DNA from: JANMMJ01 sp031373255
GTDB lineage: Bacteria > Pseudomonadota > Alphaproteobacteria > Rhizobiales > Aestuariivirgaceae
DNA: 64,000 nucleotides
Assembly (NCBI GenBank): GCA_031373255.1
Contig: JANMMJ010000216.1
Span: 20,269-84,268 of the forward strand
Direction of reading: 5' to 3'
The position numbers and the translations under genes are program-made. Below the pieces are notes generated by a model. It was not told the origin of the DNA. It ran no database searches and saw only the letters and a program-made list of their open reading frames with translations. The first letter of the stretch is position 1; every line of letters starts with the position of its first letter. Shown here one piece after another: positions 63,645 to 64,000 of the stretch.

Positions 63645-64000
63645 ATGACACAGAAAGCCGATATCGCAATCGTGGGCGGAGGCCTGAATGGGCTTGCCGC
63701 AGCGGTGGCCATGGCAGGTCCGCTGGCGTTGCGGCCCATCAAGGTGATCGTCACCGACCAGCAGGCCGAACCGCCACCCGCCAGCGAACACGCGGACGGG
63801 CGTGCCTCTGCGATCACAGCCTCATCGCGGGCCATGTTCGAAGCCATGGGTGTGTGGGACGACATCGCGCCTCACGCCGAGCCGATGCAGGAGATTGTGG
63901 TCACCGATGCAAAGGCAGCAGGTGCTGCGCGTCCGGTGCTGCTGCATTTCCACGAGGAAGCTCCGGCACATCGGCCTTCCGCCTATATGGTGGAGAACCG
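63645..64000 (+). CDS. UbiH/UbiF/Coq6 family FAD-dependent hydroxylase (5' part)
   Basis: The first 118 codons are present before the window ends. The N-terminus KADIAIVGGGLNGLAAAVAM is the dinucleotide-binding GxGxxG loop, and DGRASAITASSRAMFEAMGV matches the DxRxxA region of ubiquinone-ring hydroxylases. The C-terminal FAD motif lies outside. Divergent from tesB, 61 bp apart. Ubiquinone synthesis is the likely role; which ring position is oxidised cannot be told. Confidence 0.85.
   Translation, partial: MTQKADIAIVGGGLNGLAAAVAMAGPLALRPIKVIVTDQQAEPPPASEHADGRASAITASSRAMFEAMGVWDDIAPHAEPMQEIVVTDAKAAGAARPVLLHFHEEAPAHRPSAYMVEN

Overview
The window is a compact, mostly single-copy housekeeping segment of an alphaproteobacterial chromosome, most likely Hyphomicrobiales (Rhizobiales); I cannot fix the genus. 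Grounds: base composition is mostly around 60% G+C, and the gene runs hrcA-grpE, rph-rdgB-hemW, leuS-lptE-holA, mnmE-mnmG-rsmG-parA-parB and coaE-aroE-maf-ppsR | hemE-hemJ-rho have the order seen in that group. ChoXWV-type choline transport, an NtrC-type glnK-amtB promoter and CtrA-type sites (TTAA-N7-TTAA) fit the same group.

Layout. 1-6.8 kb: hpf (partial), ptsN, a small heat-shock gene with a candidate RpoH promoter and ROSE-like leader, alkB-grpE-hrcA, then rph, an in-frame VOC-RdgB fusion and hemW. 6.8-12.8 kb: LppC-type lipoprotein, rsmI-yraN-gshB-aldolase, and an SPFH membrane protein. 13-21.4 kb: a complete nucleoside uptake and breakdown operon (Bmp binding protein, two-domain ATPase, two permeases, cdd, purine nucleoside phosphorylase, deoA, deoB). 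21.4-29.4 kb: a choline/betaine uptake region with choV and choW, two diverged ChoX-type binding proteins each divergent from a BetI-like TetR regulator, an alpha/beta hydrolase and a probable YopT-type (C58) cysteine protease of lower G+C. 29.4-34.9 kb: oxidoreductase, cupin, then XRE-Smr-MltA-Tim44 and FxsA-SecB.

35-49.4 kb is the replication-origin neighbourhood. The dnaQ-coaE-aroE-maf-ppsR genes point left and hemE-hemJ-rho point right from a 366-bp A+T-rich gap (38493-38858). The gap holds one exact and three near-exact DnaA boxes, a TTAA-N7-TTAA CtrA site and two GANTC sites, the layout of the Caulobacter-type hemE origin. The parA-parB genes and two near-perfect parS sites lie 6-11 kb away. 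49.4-64 kb: holA-lptE-leuS, yggS, an L,D-transpeptidase, a CenR-like response regulator, a cyclic-nucleotide-domain protein, xth, ftsK-lolA with a CtrA-type site upstream of ftsK, glnK-amtB with a sigma-54 promoter and two NtrC-like sites, tesB, and the start of a UbiH-family monooxygenase.

The observations most worth following are the YopT-like protease inside the choline region, the CtrA/DnaA architecture of the origin, and the VOC-RdgB fusion. I saw no tRNA, rRNA, CRISPR array, insertion sequence or prophage.
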